A stretch of 64,000 nt of DNA from Paenibacillus pasadenensis DSM 19293 (GCF_000422485.1 NZ_AULW01000001.1:434001-498000); one strand, 5' to 3'. Positions 44,487 to 53,558 are shown, counted from the stretch's first letter. The notes: generated from the sequence alone by a model not told the origin. Made by a program: numbers and translations.

Positions 44487-45643
44487 AAATACCCCCATCT
44501 AAATCGAAAATCCAAAAGCATCTGATTCAACACTTTACCCGTTTTCAAACGCTCTACAATATGATCCCGATGATGATCTGTATCTACATCAACCGAGAAA
44601 TAATCATCACAAGTATTTAGTTTATTGATAAAGTCATCCTCGTAATGGTGGACATATTCTAAGAAAGTTTCCTTCTCAAGTTCATCATTAAACAACAGAA
44701 CAACCTCAAAAAATCTTCTTCGAACGTGGGCCTCTTCCTGATCTTCTTCATTGTAAAGAAACTCGTTCAGTTTATACGACGCGCTATCCATCGTGAAATA
44801 TTTAAATGGATAATCTGCATGCACCTTGTGTTCTCCAAAATTGAGGAACGCCCACTTTGGAGCAGGTGTGCTGTACCTGCCACCATCAAGTATGACAATT
44901 AAGTCATTGAATAGCTGCGTGTTAAAGTATTTGATTCTGAGTTCTCGATACATTGTAGATGAATTTATCAATGCATATGAGTAGAACTCAGGTATGCGCC
45001 TGTCATATTCGTCATCTTCATTATTAATAGTGATTGTGAATTCAGGTTTAATGCAGTTGTAATAGCCGCCTTCACCATTTTTCCATTCGCTCTTATTTTC
45101 AAGTCGCTTAAGGACTTGTTCCAATGGAGATCTGGTCAATAGGAATCGTTTCTTCCATAAATACTCGACATTATTAATATCCGCGCTACGATTAATATCG
45201 GTATTAGTGTCGCCCACCCTTGTGTAGATGTGATTAGCACGAACTATTCTTCCTTGATCCTTATAATCTTCGGTTAGATAATACGGAGTGTCAGTACTAT
45301 TCTTTATGACCAACACATCAACTTCCAAACCAGAGATAATGAAGTTACGTACTTCAACTCTAGGTCGAATACCTGAAACGAACTTCTTATCCTTTAAAAA
45401 ATCAATCATATGTTGCTGAGTCCTTCGATTTTCATCGTCCTTAACCCCAACGACCTCGTATGTCCCGTCAACTACTCCAAATATAATGTAGGCATCTCTG
45501 TCTACACGATTATTCGCCATGCAAATAATATCGTGTAACAGATTAGCCGAATTACTATGATACTTCACTTTGAAGTCCCAATAATCGTCTTCACGCTTTG
45601 AGTCGATTAGCATCAGTACTTCTTCCCTAAGTTCAAACATCAT
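44483..45643 (-). CDS. AlbA_2 (Schlafen-type) domain protein of the A+T-rich island
   Basis: The 386-residue protein begins with a Schlafen AlbA_2-type domain: DDYWDFKVKYH..., LLHDIICMANN..., AYIIFGVVDGTYEVVGVKDDENR, ending with the strand RIVRANHIYTRVGDTNT (residues about 17-150). The remaining 230 residues are rich in Tyr, Asp and Glu with no family I recognise. AlbA_2 domains bind nucleic acids or ATP and are frequent in phage-defence and regulatory proteins. It overlaps both neighbours by ATGA, giving a tight three-gene operon. Confidence 0.75.
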   Translation of the reverse strand: MMFELREEVLMLIDSKREDDYWDFKVKYHSNSANLLHDIICMANNRVDRDAYIIFGVVDGTYEVVGVKDDENRRTQQHMIDFLKDKKFVSGIRPRVEVRNFIISGLEVDVLVIKNSTDTPYYLTEDYKDQGRIVRANHIYTRVGDTNTDINRSADINNVEYLWKKRFLLTRSPLEQVLKRLENKSEWKNGEGGYYNCIKPEFTITINNEDDEYDRRIPEFYSYALINSSTMYRELRIKYFNTQLFNDLIVILDGGRYSTPAPKWAFLNFGEHKVHADYPFKYFTMDSASYKLNEFLYNEEDQEEAHVRRRFFEVVLLFNDELEKETFLEYVHHYEDDFINKLNTCDDYFSVDVDTDHHRDHIVERLKTGKVLNQMLLDFRFRWGYL

Positions 45644-45981
45644 CTTCTCACCTTGGCTTTCCTTGCCCCAGGCACGAAATCATTTCGACACCATCTGACA
45701 AAGTTATTAGAGTGGAGAAGGTACGTTTTAACTGTCTTTTCCTCAAGAATACCTTCACATTGCTTTTCCAAAACCTCTTTCTCATATTGCTCGAACATTA
45801 TCTCCAACTGCTTTATAAACTCGGAAGAAGCCTTCATTGATTTGAACACCCCCGGACAAGTAATAAGCTCATTATACTTTTCGGGAATCATTTGTATAGA
45901 TAAGGAAGTGATGTGATTCACTGTTGTGTTTGGAGTTTGTGAGTTAATGATTGTGATTAGGAAATTACCGATTTTGTTCAT
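45640..45981 (-). CDS. Small hypothetical protein, first gene of the A+T-rich island
   Basis: Not recognised. 113 residues, mostly helical; the C-terminal part (EEKTVKTYLLHSNNFVRWCRND) resembles the helical SAM-like core-binding segment of tyrosine recombinases, but no catalytic domain follows. The ribosome binding site before the ATG is weak, so the start is uncertain; an internal ATG 90 bp downstream is no better. Its stop overlaps the start of the AlbA_2 gene (ATGA). Confidence 0.55.
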   Translation of the reverse strand: MNKIGNFLITIINSQTPNTTVNHITSLSIQMIPEKYNELITCPGVFKSMKASSEFIKQLEIMFEQYEKEVLEKQCEGILEEKTVKTYLLHSNNFVRWCRNDFVPGARKAKVRR

Positions 45982-46257
45982 CTGCTACAGTGAATATCCG
46001 CTACAAGAAAATAGCTGCCGTTTGTCGTGACAGTTGCGGAACCCCATAGCACGGATTACTCATCTTTATAGATGTTAGACTCAAAAAGTACAACTGCTGT
46101 TTAGTCAGCTTCTTGATAGGAATATCAAAGTGGAAAAACGCTGACGCTAATCAGCATCGTCAATTTGCATGGATTTTTTTGTTTGCTGAGTAGATTTGGT
46201 CAGCGCGTTAGTGATGACCTCTAGTTCCTTTTATGAACAGTTTGGCCTATAGCATGT
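45982..46257. other. Gene-free A+T-rich flank of the island
   Basis: No gene is seen. The stretch presumably holds the island promoter, but no convincing pair was found. A GCTGA-CGCTAA-TCAGC hairpin at about 46140-46156 is followed 20 bp later by a seven-T run. Direct repeats matching the other end of the island (about 43740) were not found. Confidence 0.4.
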
Positions 46258-46305
46258 AAAAAGGACCATCCCCGTCATCGCTTGACGGGGATGGTCCTTT
46301 TTTTT
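46258..46305. terminator. Bidirectional terminator after the Gfo/Idh gene
   Basis: AAAAAGGACCATCCCCGTC and its complement, with T-runs on both strands. Confidence 0.93.
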
Positions 46306-46314
46306 ATTCTCCGA

Positions 46315-47418
46315 TCAGACCGCAGCGGGCTGATCCTGATTCAGATACACCGTCTTGCCCGTACGGGCCGACTCGTAGATCGCCTCGAGGATCTCGGTCA
46401 CGACGAGCGCCTGCTCCGGCAGCACGACAGGGTCTTTGTCCTGCAGGATCGCGTCGATCCACGCCGCGCACTCGACGTCGATATCGCGCGCGCTGCTGCC
46501 GCTGTAGAACGCGACGCCGCCGGCGTTCAGGTCGATCTCCTTGACGAACAGGCGGCTGTTCTCCTCGCCGTTGATGCGCAGGCCGCCCTTCATGTCCGCG
46601 CCGCCCTCCGTGCCGCTGAGCGAGCATTTGGCCTCGTCGATGTCCAGCGTGTTGAGCGCCCAGCTCGCCTCGAGCGTGATCGTCGCGCCGTTCTCCATCT
46701 TGATGAAGCCCATCGCGGAGTCCTCGACCGTGAACTTCGCCGGGTCCCAGGGTCCCCAGGCGTTGGCCGCGTTCTCCTTGGAGCCGAGCTTGTGGTACAC
46801 CGAGCCCGTCACGGACACCGGCTTGTAGTTGTCCATCATCCACAGCGTCAGGTCGAGCGCATGCGTGCCGATGTCGATGAGCGGACCTCCGCCCTGCTTC
46901 TCCTCGTCGAGGAAGACGCCCCAGGTCGGCACCGCGCGGCGGCGGATCGCATGGGCGCGGGCATAGTAGATGTCGCCCAGCTCCCCTGCCTCGCACACCT
47001 TTTTGAGATGCTGGCTGTCGCTGCGGAAGCGGTTGTTGTAGCCGATCGTCAGCTTTTTGCCGGTACGCTTCGCGGCGTCCAGCATCGCGCGGGCTTCCGC
47101 CGCCGTCTTGGCCATCGGCTTCTCGCACATGACATGCTTGCCCGCCTCGAGCGAGGCGATCGAGATCGGCGCATGAGAGTCGTTCGGCGTGCAGACGTGG
47201 ATGACGTCGAGGCTTCCGTCCTTGAGCAGCTCGCGGTAGTCGGCGTAGACGCCGGCTCCCTCGATGCCGTACTTCTCCGCAGCGTCGCGAGCTTTGTCCA
47301 CCTCGATATCGCAGAAAGCGGCGAGCACGACGTGCTTGTTCTGGCTGAGCGCGGGCAAGTGCTTGCCGTTTGCGATGCCGCCGCAGCCGATGATGCCGAC
47401 TCGGAGCGTTTGGGTCAT
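46315..47418 (-). CDS. Gfo/Idh/MocA-family oxidoreductase
   Basis: The 367-residue protein has the N-terminal Rossmann motif VGIIGCGGIANGKHLPAL, the family EKP motif (VMCEKPMAKT, about 95-104) and the catalytic GGGPLIDIGTHALDL region (about 173-187). Family members oxidise or reduce sugars, inositols or their derivatives with NAD(P); the substrate is unknown and no sugar genes are adjacent. GGGAGG lies 9 nt before the ATG. Confidence 0.92.
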   Translation of the reverse strand: MTQTLRVGIIGCGGIANGKHLPALSQNKHVVLAAFCDIEVDKARDAAEKYGIEGAGVYADYRELLKDGSLDVIHVCTPNDSHAPISIASLEAGKHVMCEKPMAKTAAEARAMLDAAKRTGKKLTIGYNNRFRSDSQHLKKVCEAGELGDIYYARAHAIRRRAVPTWGVFLDEEKQGGGPLIDIGTHALDLTLWMMDNYKPVSVTGSVYHKLGSKENAANAWGPWDPAKFTVEDSAMGFIKMENGATITLEASWALNTLDIDEAKCSLSGTEGGADMKGGLRINGEENSRLFVKEIDLNAGGVAFYSGSSARDIDVECAAWIDAILQDKDPVVLPEQALVVTEILEAIYESARTGKTVYLNQDQPAAV

Positions 47419-47572
47419 GTCAGAGTTCCTCCCGGTTCGATAATCTCGGACTTCGCGTCCATGCCTCTACTGTAGCACAGCGCAACAAGCGCGGGGACTA
47501 TCGGAATCGGACATCGAGGGTGCGAAATCGCGACAACATGCATCGGACAGCCATGAGGCTCCGCTTGCTTCA

Positions 47573-48589
47573 TCAAACGAGCCATTCGAACCATCTGCCG
47601 TGTCCGTCCGTCCTCGCCAGCGTCTCATGCTGCCAGCGGCCATTGATGAACGCCTCCAGATGGAGGTCCGGATCGCGAATATTGTTGTAGAGATGATAAA
47701 CGTCTCTCGTACGTCCGATAGCTCGAACTTCGTCGATCAGCCGCTGTATGCCCTCTGGAGGAATCTGGTTCGCGACATGGGTATGGAAAATGCAGAGCGC
47801 CGATTTCGGCTCCACGGACCGCGCGGCTTCGGCCAGCATCGAGATGCCGTCTCCCTCCATCAGCCGCATCGGCACTTCCTTTCTCCGTGCAGCCGCCTGT
47901 TCGAACCGCTTCAGCCGATCCGCCTGCTCAGGCCAGATCAACGCCTTCAGCCATAAGCTCTCCTCCGCATCCTCCAAGTCGACCACCTTCAAATCGAGTC
48001 CGATCCGCGTCGAAACCGGCGGACTCTCTTCCAATAGAAACGGCGCTTTCCCGCCGCGAATCTCGGACGCAAGCTCAAGATCGGATCGCTTGCTTCCATA
48101 GGCGTTGCCGCCGGGATAGACATAGCGGTAGCGATCCCATGCCAGCTGGAGCCCTGCGCTCGTGCCGATTTCGATGAGCGCCAACGGCTTTCCTGCCATC
48201 CGGTAGATGCGGCAGAAGCTCGGATACAAATAGGCGCAACGCAGCACCTCGTTGGTTTGAACCCGCTTCGTCTCCAGCAAAGGCACGAGCTCGCTCTCGC
48301 GGCGCGAGCAAAACTCCCTGAACGAAGGAAACGCCTCTTCTGCGGCCCGCGGCATTTTCGACAAGGTCGGGTAGAAATCCGCCAGCGGCTCCTTCGTTCC
48401 TTGCAGCAACAAAAAATGAACGGCGCCCAACAGCAGATTGGGAGCCGGCTGCCCCGGCCGAGAGCGGGCCGCGAGCCGGAGCAGCTCCGAATCCTCTGCA
48501 ACCCTTCTCGACAAGTGCTCATAAAGCTTGCTGGAGCCATGGCATTCCTTTTCCGCGAACATCCGGAACCGATGAGCTAAATCCTCCAA
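47573..48589 (-). CDS. DUF2332 family protein
   Basis: The 338-residue protein matches DUF2332 along its length: HLSRRVAEDSELLRLA, PNLLLGAVHFLLL, NEVLRCAYLYPSF, ALIEIGTSAGLQLAWDRYRY and ALCIFHTHVANQIP. The ALIEIGTSAGL segment looks like a SAM-binding Rossmann motif I, so it may be a methyltransferase-like protein, but no function is established. Start is TTG with GGAGGAG 9 nt upstream. Stands alone. Confidence 0.82.
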   Translation of the reverse strand: MEDLAHRFRMFAEKECHGSSKLYEHLSRRVAEDSELLRLAARSRPGQPAPNLLLGAVHFLLLQGTKEPLADFYPTLSKMPRAAEEAFPSFREFCSRRESELVPLLETKRVQTNEVLRCAYLYPSFCRIYRMAGKPLALIEIGTSAGLQLAWDRYRYVYPGGNAYGSKRSDLELASEIRGGKAPFLLEESPPVSTRIGLDLKVVDLEDAEESLWLKALIWPEQADRLKRFEQAAARRKEVPMRLMEGDGISMLAEAARSVEPKSALCIFHTHVANQIPPEGIQRLIDEVRAIGRTRDVYHLYNNIRDPDLHLEAFINGRWQHETLARTDGHGRWFEWLV

Positions 48590-48718
48590 ATTTCGCCACT
48601 CCTCCCTGCTTTCGATGGTTTCATCCTATCATGAATGTTCAAAATAAATATTTTTCATATTTTATAATGCTAATAAATAAAAATAATCACCATTACTGTC
48701 GTCATGCCGGAACGAACG

Positions 48719-48751
48719 CCAAAAAACCGCGCTTTCGAGGAAAGCGCGGCC
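48719..48751 (-). terminator. Terminator of the copZ-regulator operon
   Basis: Minus strand CCGCGCTTT-CCTCG-AAAGCGCGG followed by TTTTTT, 30 bp after the stop of the fusion gene. Confidence 0.9.
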
Positions 48752-48783
48752 TGACAGAAAGGAACGAACCAGGCGACCAAAAA

Positions 48784-50442
48784 TCAGCCGGAAGCCCGGG
48801 CGCCGGAGCGCTCCGGCAGCGGCAGCTCCAGCGTCAGCCGGGCGCCGCCGGCTGCGGAGCGCTCCGCGCGCAGCGAGCCGCCATGCGCCTCGGCGAGCTG
48901 GCGCGCGATCGCGAGGCCAAGGCCCGAGGCGCCGTCCGGCGCCTGCGGCGAGCGCCGGCGAGAGCGATCCGCGCGGTAAAAGCGCTCGAACACGAACGGC
49001 AGCTCCTCCTCGGGAATGCCGCAGCCGTCGTCCTCGACGATGAGCGCCAGCAAACGCTTGCTCTTTTCGGCCCGCAGCGCAATGGCCCCGCCCGGAGGCG
49101 TGTGCTTGACCGCGTTGTCGAGCAGGTTGTGCAGGATCTGCCCGATCCGGCCCGCATCGGCGACGACCGACCAGGCTTGCGGGACCGGCTCCAGCCGCAG
49201 CTCGATCCCCGCCGCGCCGCAGCGCGCCTCGAAGCTCGCCGCCGCTTCCGCGAGCAGCCGGCCCGCGGACTGGAGCGACGGCTCCAGCCGGAACTCCGGC
49301 CGCCCGTAGCCGCCGAGCTCCTCCAGCTCCTCGACCAGACGGCCGAGCCGCCTGACCTCCCCATAGCTGGCGGCCAGCCGCTCCGGCGTCGCCTCCCACA
49401 CCCCGTCCTCCATCGCGCGAAGGGAGGCGCCGAGAGCGGCAAGCGGCGTGCGCAGCTCATGCGCGATGTTCTCGCTCATGCTGCGCCGCAGCCGCTCCTG
49501 CTCCTGCAGCCGGGCGGCCAGTCCGTTCATCGAGGCGGCGAGCTCCGCCAGCTCGGCCGGCCCGGCCGCCTGCACGCGGGCGGAATACGCGCCACGCTCC
49601 ATGTCGGCGGCGGCCTCCTTCATCCGCACGAGCGGCAGCGCCAGCCGGCCGGCGGCGGCATAAGCGATCGCGGCGGCGATCAGCACCGAGCCGAGCAGCG
49701 TCCAGAGCACCGACTCGGCGATCGCCCGCTCCAGAGGGCCGCTCAGCGACGCCTCCGCCGCATGGCGCGCCAGCCGCAGCTCCCGCTCGTACATGGCGAC
49801 ATGCAGATGCAGCCCGGCCAGCACCGTCAGCTTATGCCGGATGTTCTTGACATGCTGGTCGATCGTGCGGACGTCGCCCTCGTAATCCGGTCCGAGCGCA
49901 AGCTCCGCCAGCTCGTCGCGGGCGAACACTCGGCGCGGCCGCCGGGCGAGCGTCTGCAGCAGCCGCTGCTCCGCCGGCGTCAGGACGACCGTCCGGCCGG
50001 CGCAGCGCGCCTCGCCGGACAGCGCGTCCAGCTCCAGCAGGCCGCCGCGGAAGCTCAGCCGCTCCGCCAGCAGCGAGCCGGGATCGGCTCGCCTCAAGAT
50101 CGCGCGGATGCGGGCGACGATCTCGCGCGGATCGAACGGCTTGACGACATAATCGTCCGCGCCGAGCGCCAGTCCGCGCAGCCGGCTTTCGCCCGAGGAC
50201 TTGGCCGTCAGCATCAGCACCGGCACCGGACTGAAGCGGCGGATGTCCCGGCACGCCTCCTCGCCGCTGCCGTCCGGCAGCATCAGATCGAGCACGACGA
50301 GATCGAACCGGCCCTCGCGGACATGACGAAGAGCCTCCGCGCCGCTCGCGGCCTCGGAGGTCTCATATCCTTCCCGCTGCAAATAGGAGGCGAGCGCCTC
50401 CCGGATCAGCGGCTCATCGTCGACAATCAGCACCGACGCCAT
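48784..50442 (-). CDS. Response regulator-histidine kinase fusion (apparent gene fusion)
   Basis: The 552-residue product joins an OmpR-type regulator to a sensor kinase. Residues 1-115 form a receiver (D9/D10, phospho-acceptor D52, K101); 125-205 a winged helix that stops at VKNIRHKL, lacking the usual final hairpin (I-x-T-V-x-G-x-G-Y). Directly after it (206-) come a partial hydrophobic piece (TVLAGLHLHVAMY), a short outer loop, one clear span (about 245-265), HAMP, HisKA with H328 (ENIAHELRTPL), and a complete HATPase (N, DDGCGIP, GLGLAIA). With one good span the receiver would face outside, so the protein is probably the product of a deletion between adjacent regulator and kinase genes. 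It follows copZ with a 1-base overlap (TGATG). Confidence 0.85.
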   Translation of the reverse strand: MASVLIVDDEPLIREALASYLQREGYETSEAASGAEALRHVREGRFDLVVLDLMLPDGSGEEACRDIRRFSPVPVLMLTAKSSGESRLRGLALGADDYVVKPFDPREIVARIRAILRRADPGSLLAERLSFRGGLLELDALSGEARCAGRTVVLTPAEQRLLQTLARRPRRVFARDELAELALGPDYEGDVRTIDQHVKNIRHKLTVLAGLHLHVAMYERELRLARHAAEASLSGPLERAIAESVLWTLLGSVLIAAAIAYAAAGRLALPLVRMKEAAADMERGAYSARVQAAGPAELAELAASMNGLAARLQEQERLRRSMSENIAHELRTPLAALGASLRAMEDGVWEATPERLAASYGEVRRLGRLVEELEELGGYGRPEFRLEPSLQSAGRLLAEAAASFEARCGAAGIELRLEPVPQAWSVVADAGRIGQILHNLLDNAVKHTPPGGAIALRAEKSKRLLALIVEDDGCGIPEEELPFVFERFYRADRSRRRSPQAPDGASGLGLAIARQLAEAHGGSLRAERSAAGGARLTLELPLPERSGARASG

Positions 50443-50642
50443 CAGACGACGTCGTAGCCCTGCTCCTCGATCGCTTCCTTGATGGATTGCAGCGAGAGCT
50501 TCGCCTCGTCGAACTCGACCGTCACCTGGCCTGCGGACAGATCGACCTTGGCCGCTCCTCCGGCTTCCTTGACGGCGGACTCGACCGAGCTCACGCAGTG
50601 GCCGCAGGACATGCCCTTCACTTGCAGCGTTTCGGTTTTCAT
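50442..50642 (-). CDS. copZ: Copper chaperone CopZ
   Basis: 66-residue heavy-metal-associated domain with the copper-binding G-M-S-C-G-H-C (C13, C16), which carries Cu(I) to an exporter ATPase. AAGGAG lies 8 nt before the ATG at 50642; the frame upstream is not part of the protein. Its promoter contains a CsoR-type operator. No copA or csoR gene is in the window; instead copZ is followed by the regulator-kinase fusion. Confidence 0.94.
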   Translation of the reverse strand: MKTETLQVKGMSCGHCVSSVESAVKEAGGAAKVDLSAGQVTVEFDEAKLSLQSIKEAIEEQGYDVV

Positions 50643-50699
50643 CTCAACTTCTCCTTCGGCTCGGATCCGAGCAGGTAATAGGTTGCCTTCTTCCTCTTC

Positions 50700-50728
50700 A
50701 ATATACCCCCTGGGGGTATATAAGTCAA
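50700..50728 (-). promoter_or_regulatory. Copper-inducible copZ promoter with CsoR-type operator
   Basis: Minus strand TTGACT - 17 bp - TATATT; the spacer is occupied by the palindrome TATACCCCC-(A/T)-GGGGGTATA (50702-50720), the G/C-tract dyad bound by CsoR. A bound repressor would block RNA polymerase directly. Confidence 0.85.
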
Positions 50729-50895
50729 CTCTGATTCCGCTTTTTCGGTGCAAAACCTGACATGAAGCGCTTTCTTTTCAGTTTGCTGCAGAGCCTGCTG
50801 CGATAGCATCAAAAAGCGCGGACGAAAGGCGGCATCGCCCCGACGCATCCGCGCAGCAAGCGGCAAGGCAAATTCACGATAAAGGGGACATCCTG

Positions 50896-53481
50896 TTGTT
50901 CAAGTGGAATCATTCCGCACGATCGGCTCGGCTGCGAGCGGTCGTGGCGGCGGCGCTGGCCGCATTCACTCTCCTGCAAGACATCGGCGTCAGCCGCGCC
51001 GAAGGAGCGCCGGCCGTCGCGCTCTCGGCGAGCGTCGCCTCCTCTTCCTTCGGCGAGACGGTCACATTCACGGCCACGGCGTCCGGCGCAGGCGCCGAAG
51101 AAGCGCAGCCGACCGGCTCCATCACCTTCCTGGACGGCGACTCGCCTCTCGGCACCGTGCCGCTGACCAAGCCCGAGCCCGCCGTCGCGACGGCCAGCGG
51201 CAGCGTCCGGCCGCCGGAAGGCTCCGGCCGCAACTGCGTCGCCGGGCCGAACAGCCATTCGTTCGCGACATGCCCGGTGCTGCAATGGGGCGGATACACG
51301 TATTGGGCGTTCAGCTATTTCGACAACAGCAACGCGTTCGCCATCGCCGCCTACGACGCCTCCGGCAACCTGCTGCGGACGTGGAACAAGCCGGGCGCGC
51401 GCTATCTGTGGCAGATCACCATCGACCAGGAGAACCGGACGGCGACGTTCTGGGGACAGGACAGCTACTCCGTCACGATGGGATGGGACGAGCTGGTGCA
51501 GCCGCCGGCTGCGGCCAGCCTGACGACAGCGGAGCTTGCGATCGGCACGCATGACATCACCGCCGTCTATTCCGGAGACTCCCTTTACGGGGAGGCCCGC
51601 TCCGCCCCGCTGTCCTTTGCCGTCGCGAAGATCCGCACCTCCACCGCCGCGGCTTCGTCGAACAATCCGTCGCTGCAAGGGGACGAGACGCAGCTGCTGG
51701 CGATGGTGTCCGCCTCGGACGGCAGCGCGCCGACCGGCGAGGTCGACTTCATGAAGGGGGACGAGCTCCTGGGCACGGCTCCGGTCGTCGACGGCGCGGC
51801 TGCGCTGGACGTCTCCGACCTGGCCGCCGGATGGCATCCGATCCTCGCGAGCTACAAGGGCGACGAGCTCCATGCGCCCAGCACCTCGTTCCCGTTGCTG
51901 CAGATCGTCGAGCTTCGTGGGACCGAGACCGTCCTGACGGCCGGCAGCGGCTCCGTCCTGCGCGGAGAGTCCGTGAGGCTGACGGCGGAGGTCGGCAGTC
52001 CCGATGGCGGCACGGCAGCCGGATTCGTCGCGTTCCGCAGCGGCGAGGACGAGCTCGGGCGAATTCCGCTGTCCGAGGGCCAGGCCGCGCTGGACGTCTC
52101 CGAGCTTCCGCCCGGCCTCCATACCTTCACCGCTTCTTATGAAGGCAATGACGCCTACTCGGCCAGCGAGTCGGATGCCGTCTCGGTCGAAGTGATAGCG
52201 TCGCGGCCGGACGCGCTGCCGGAGCCGCCGACCGTCGGCGAAGTCGCTGCAGGCAGCGCCCTTCTCTCCTGGAAGGCCGCTCCCTATGCGATCTCCTATG
52301 TCGTCTACGCGGACGATCGGCCGCTGCTGACCGCCGAGGGGACCGAGGTCCGGCTGGACGGGCTCGAGAGCGCCAGGACGTACGACCGGCTGGCCGTCGC
52401 GCCCGTCAACGAGGTTGGCGAAGGCGCGCGCGCGGCCGTGCCGGCGTTCGAGACGCTTCCGCGCGGCGACTTCGCCGTCGAGGCCGTCTCCGCCAGCGAC
52501 AGCGAGATCATCGTCCGCTGGACGCTCGCTTCCGCCAATGAATGGTTCGTGCTCGCTTCCGGCGGGAAGGAGCTTTACCGCGGCAAGGGGCGGGAGCTCC
52601 GCCTGAGCGGCCTGCCTGCGGACACGAGCGTCGAGGTCGAGCTGTGGACGGAGAACGGCGCCGGCATCCGCAGCGAGCCGAAAGCCGCGACGGCCCGCAC
52701 CTTGCCAGCCGCTCCTGCGGGCGGAGGCGGCGAAGCGCCAAGTCCTTCGCCTTCCGTAGCGCCGACGCCTACTGTCGCGCCGACGCTGGCACCGGCGCCT
52801 TCCTCCGCGCCGACTTCGGCGCCGACGACGCCGGGTCCGACGGCAGCGCCGTCTCCTGCTCCCGCGTCTCCGTCCCCGGCGGCGCCGGGCGCGACCGACG
52901 CTCCTCCGGCAACGAAGCCGCTCGTTTCCTTCGTGGATACCGCCCATCTGGCGAACCGCGGCGAGATCGAATTCCTCGTGCAGAAGGGCCTCATCCGAGG
53001 CGACGGCGCCGACCGCTTCGAGCCGCAGCGCCCGATCGCCCGCAGCGAGTTTGTCGCCCTGCTCGTCAGGCTGCTCGGCTACAAGACGCAAAACGGCTAC
53101 CGGAACGACTTCGCCGATGTGGATGCCGGCAAATGGTATGCCGAGGAAATCGGCGCCGCGTTCGAGCACGGCCTTGTCGCCGGCAACGGCAAAGGGACGT
53201 TCCAGCCCCAAGCGGCTCTGACGCGCGAGCAGGCGGCCAAGATCGCAGCGGCCGCGCTGGGACGGAGCGGGGCCGCCGCGGGCCAGGCGGCGCCTGCCTT
53301 CGCCGACGACAGCTCGATCTCCGCCTGGGCTCGCCAGGACGTTCGCCTGCTGGCGGAGCTGCAGCTGCTGAAAGGCTATGAGGACGGCAGCTTCCGTCCG
53401 CTTGGCCGCCTGACCCGGGCGGAGGCGGCATCGCTGCTCTACCGGCTGCACGAGCGGCTGGCCGGCGGCGAAGCCCGCTAG
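50896..53481 (+). CDS. S-layer homology protein with Ig-like and fibronectin-type repeats
   Basis: The 861-residue precursor has a signal peptide (1-35), Ig-like repeats of the Big_3/Ig_5 type with SIxFxxGDxxLG (around 45-110, 250-335, 345-430), an inserted domain with SHSFATCPVLQWGGYTYW and its partner strands (about 115-200), two fibronectin-III-like domains (440-610), a Pro/Ser/Thr-Ala linker (620-675) and three C-terminal SLH repeats (680-860) that anchor to pyruvylated wall polymer. Start is TTG with AAAGGGG 8 nt upstream. It diverges from copZ and is followed by its own terminator. Confidence 0.88.
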   Translation: MFKWNHSARSARLRAVVAAALAAFTLLQDIGVSRAEGAPAVALSASVASSSFGETVTFTATASGAGAEEAQPTGSITFLDGDSPLGTVPLTKPEPAVATASGSVRPPEGSGRNCVAGPNSHSFATCPVLQWGGYTYWAFSYFDNSNAFAIAAYDASGNLLRTWNKPGARYLWQITIDQENRTATFWGQDSYSVTMGWDELVQPPAAASLTTAELAIGTHDITAVYSGDSLYGEARSAPLSFAVAKIRTSTAAASSNNPSLQGDETQLLAMVSASDGSAPTGEVDFMKGDELLGTAPVVDGAAALDVSDLAAGWHPILASYKGDELHAPSTSFPLLQIVELRGTETVLTAGSGSVLRGESVRLTAEVGSPDGGTAAGFVAFRSGEDELGRIPLSEGQAALDVSELPPGLHTFTASYEGNDAYSASESDAVSVEVIASRPDALPEPPTVGEVAAGSALLSWKAAPYAISYVVYADDRPLLTAEGTEVRLDGLESARTYDRLAVAPVNEVGEGARAAVPAFETLPRGDFAVEAVSASDSEIIVRWTLASANEWFVLASGGKELYRGKGRELRLSGLPADTSVEVELWTENGAGIRSEPKAATARTLPAAPAGGGGEAPSPSPSVAPTPTVAPTLAPAPSSAPTSAPTTPGPTAAPSPAPASPSPAAPGATDAPPATKPLVSFVDTAHLANRGEIEFLVQKGLIRGDGADRFEPQRPIARSEFVALLVRLLGYKTQNGYRNDFADVDAGKWYAEEIGAAFEHGLVAGNGKGTFQPQAALTREQAAKIAAAALGRSGAAAGQAAPAFADDSSISAWARQDVRLLAELQLLKGYEDGSFRPLGRLTRAEAASLLYRLHERLAGGEAR

Positions 53482-53503
53482 CACGCCCCGCTTTGCAGCA
53501 GCA

Positions 53504-53558
53504 GAAAGCCCCTGTTCCGGACCGATGCGCGCATCGGCCTCGGAGCGGGGGCTTCTTT
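53504..53558 (+). terminator. Terminator of the S-layer gene
   Basis: AAGCCCC..CCG..CCGATG-CGCG-CATCGG..CGG..GGGGCTT, interrupted stem, followed by CTTTCC; also precedes the next gene. Confidence 0.75.

Noticed and set aside
45640..45981. Tyrosine recombinase
   Set aside because: Only a core-binding-like helix pattern; the catalytic R-H-R-Y domain is missing from this and adjacent frames.
43720..46260. Attachment sites or IS ends flanking the A+T-rich island
   Set aside because: Looked for matching direct or inverted repeats at both borders and found none; no tRNA gene or transposase nearby.
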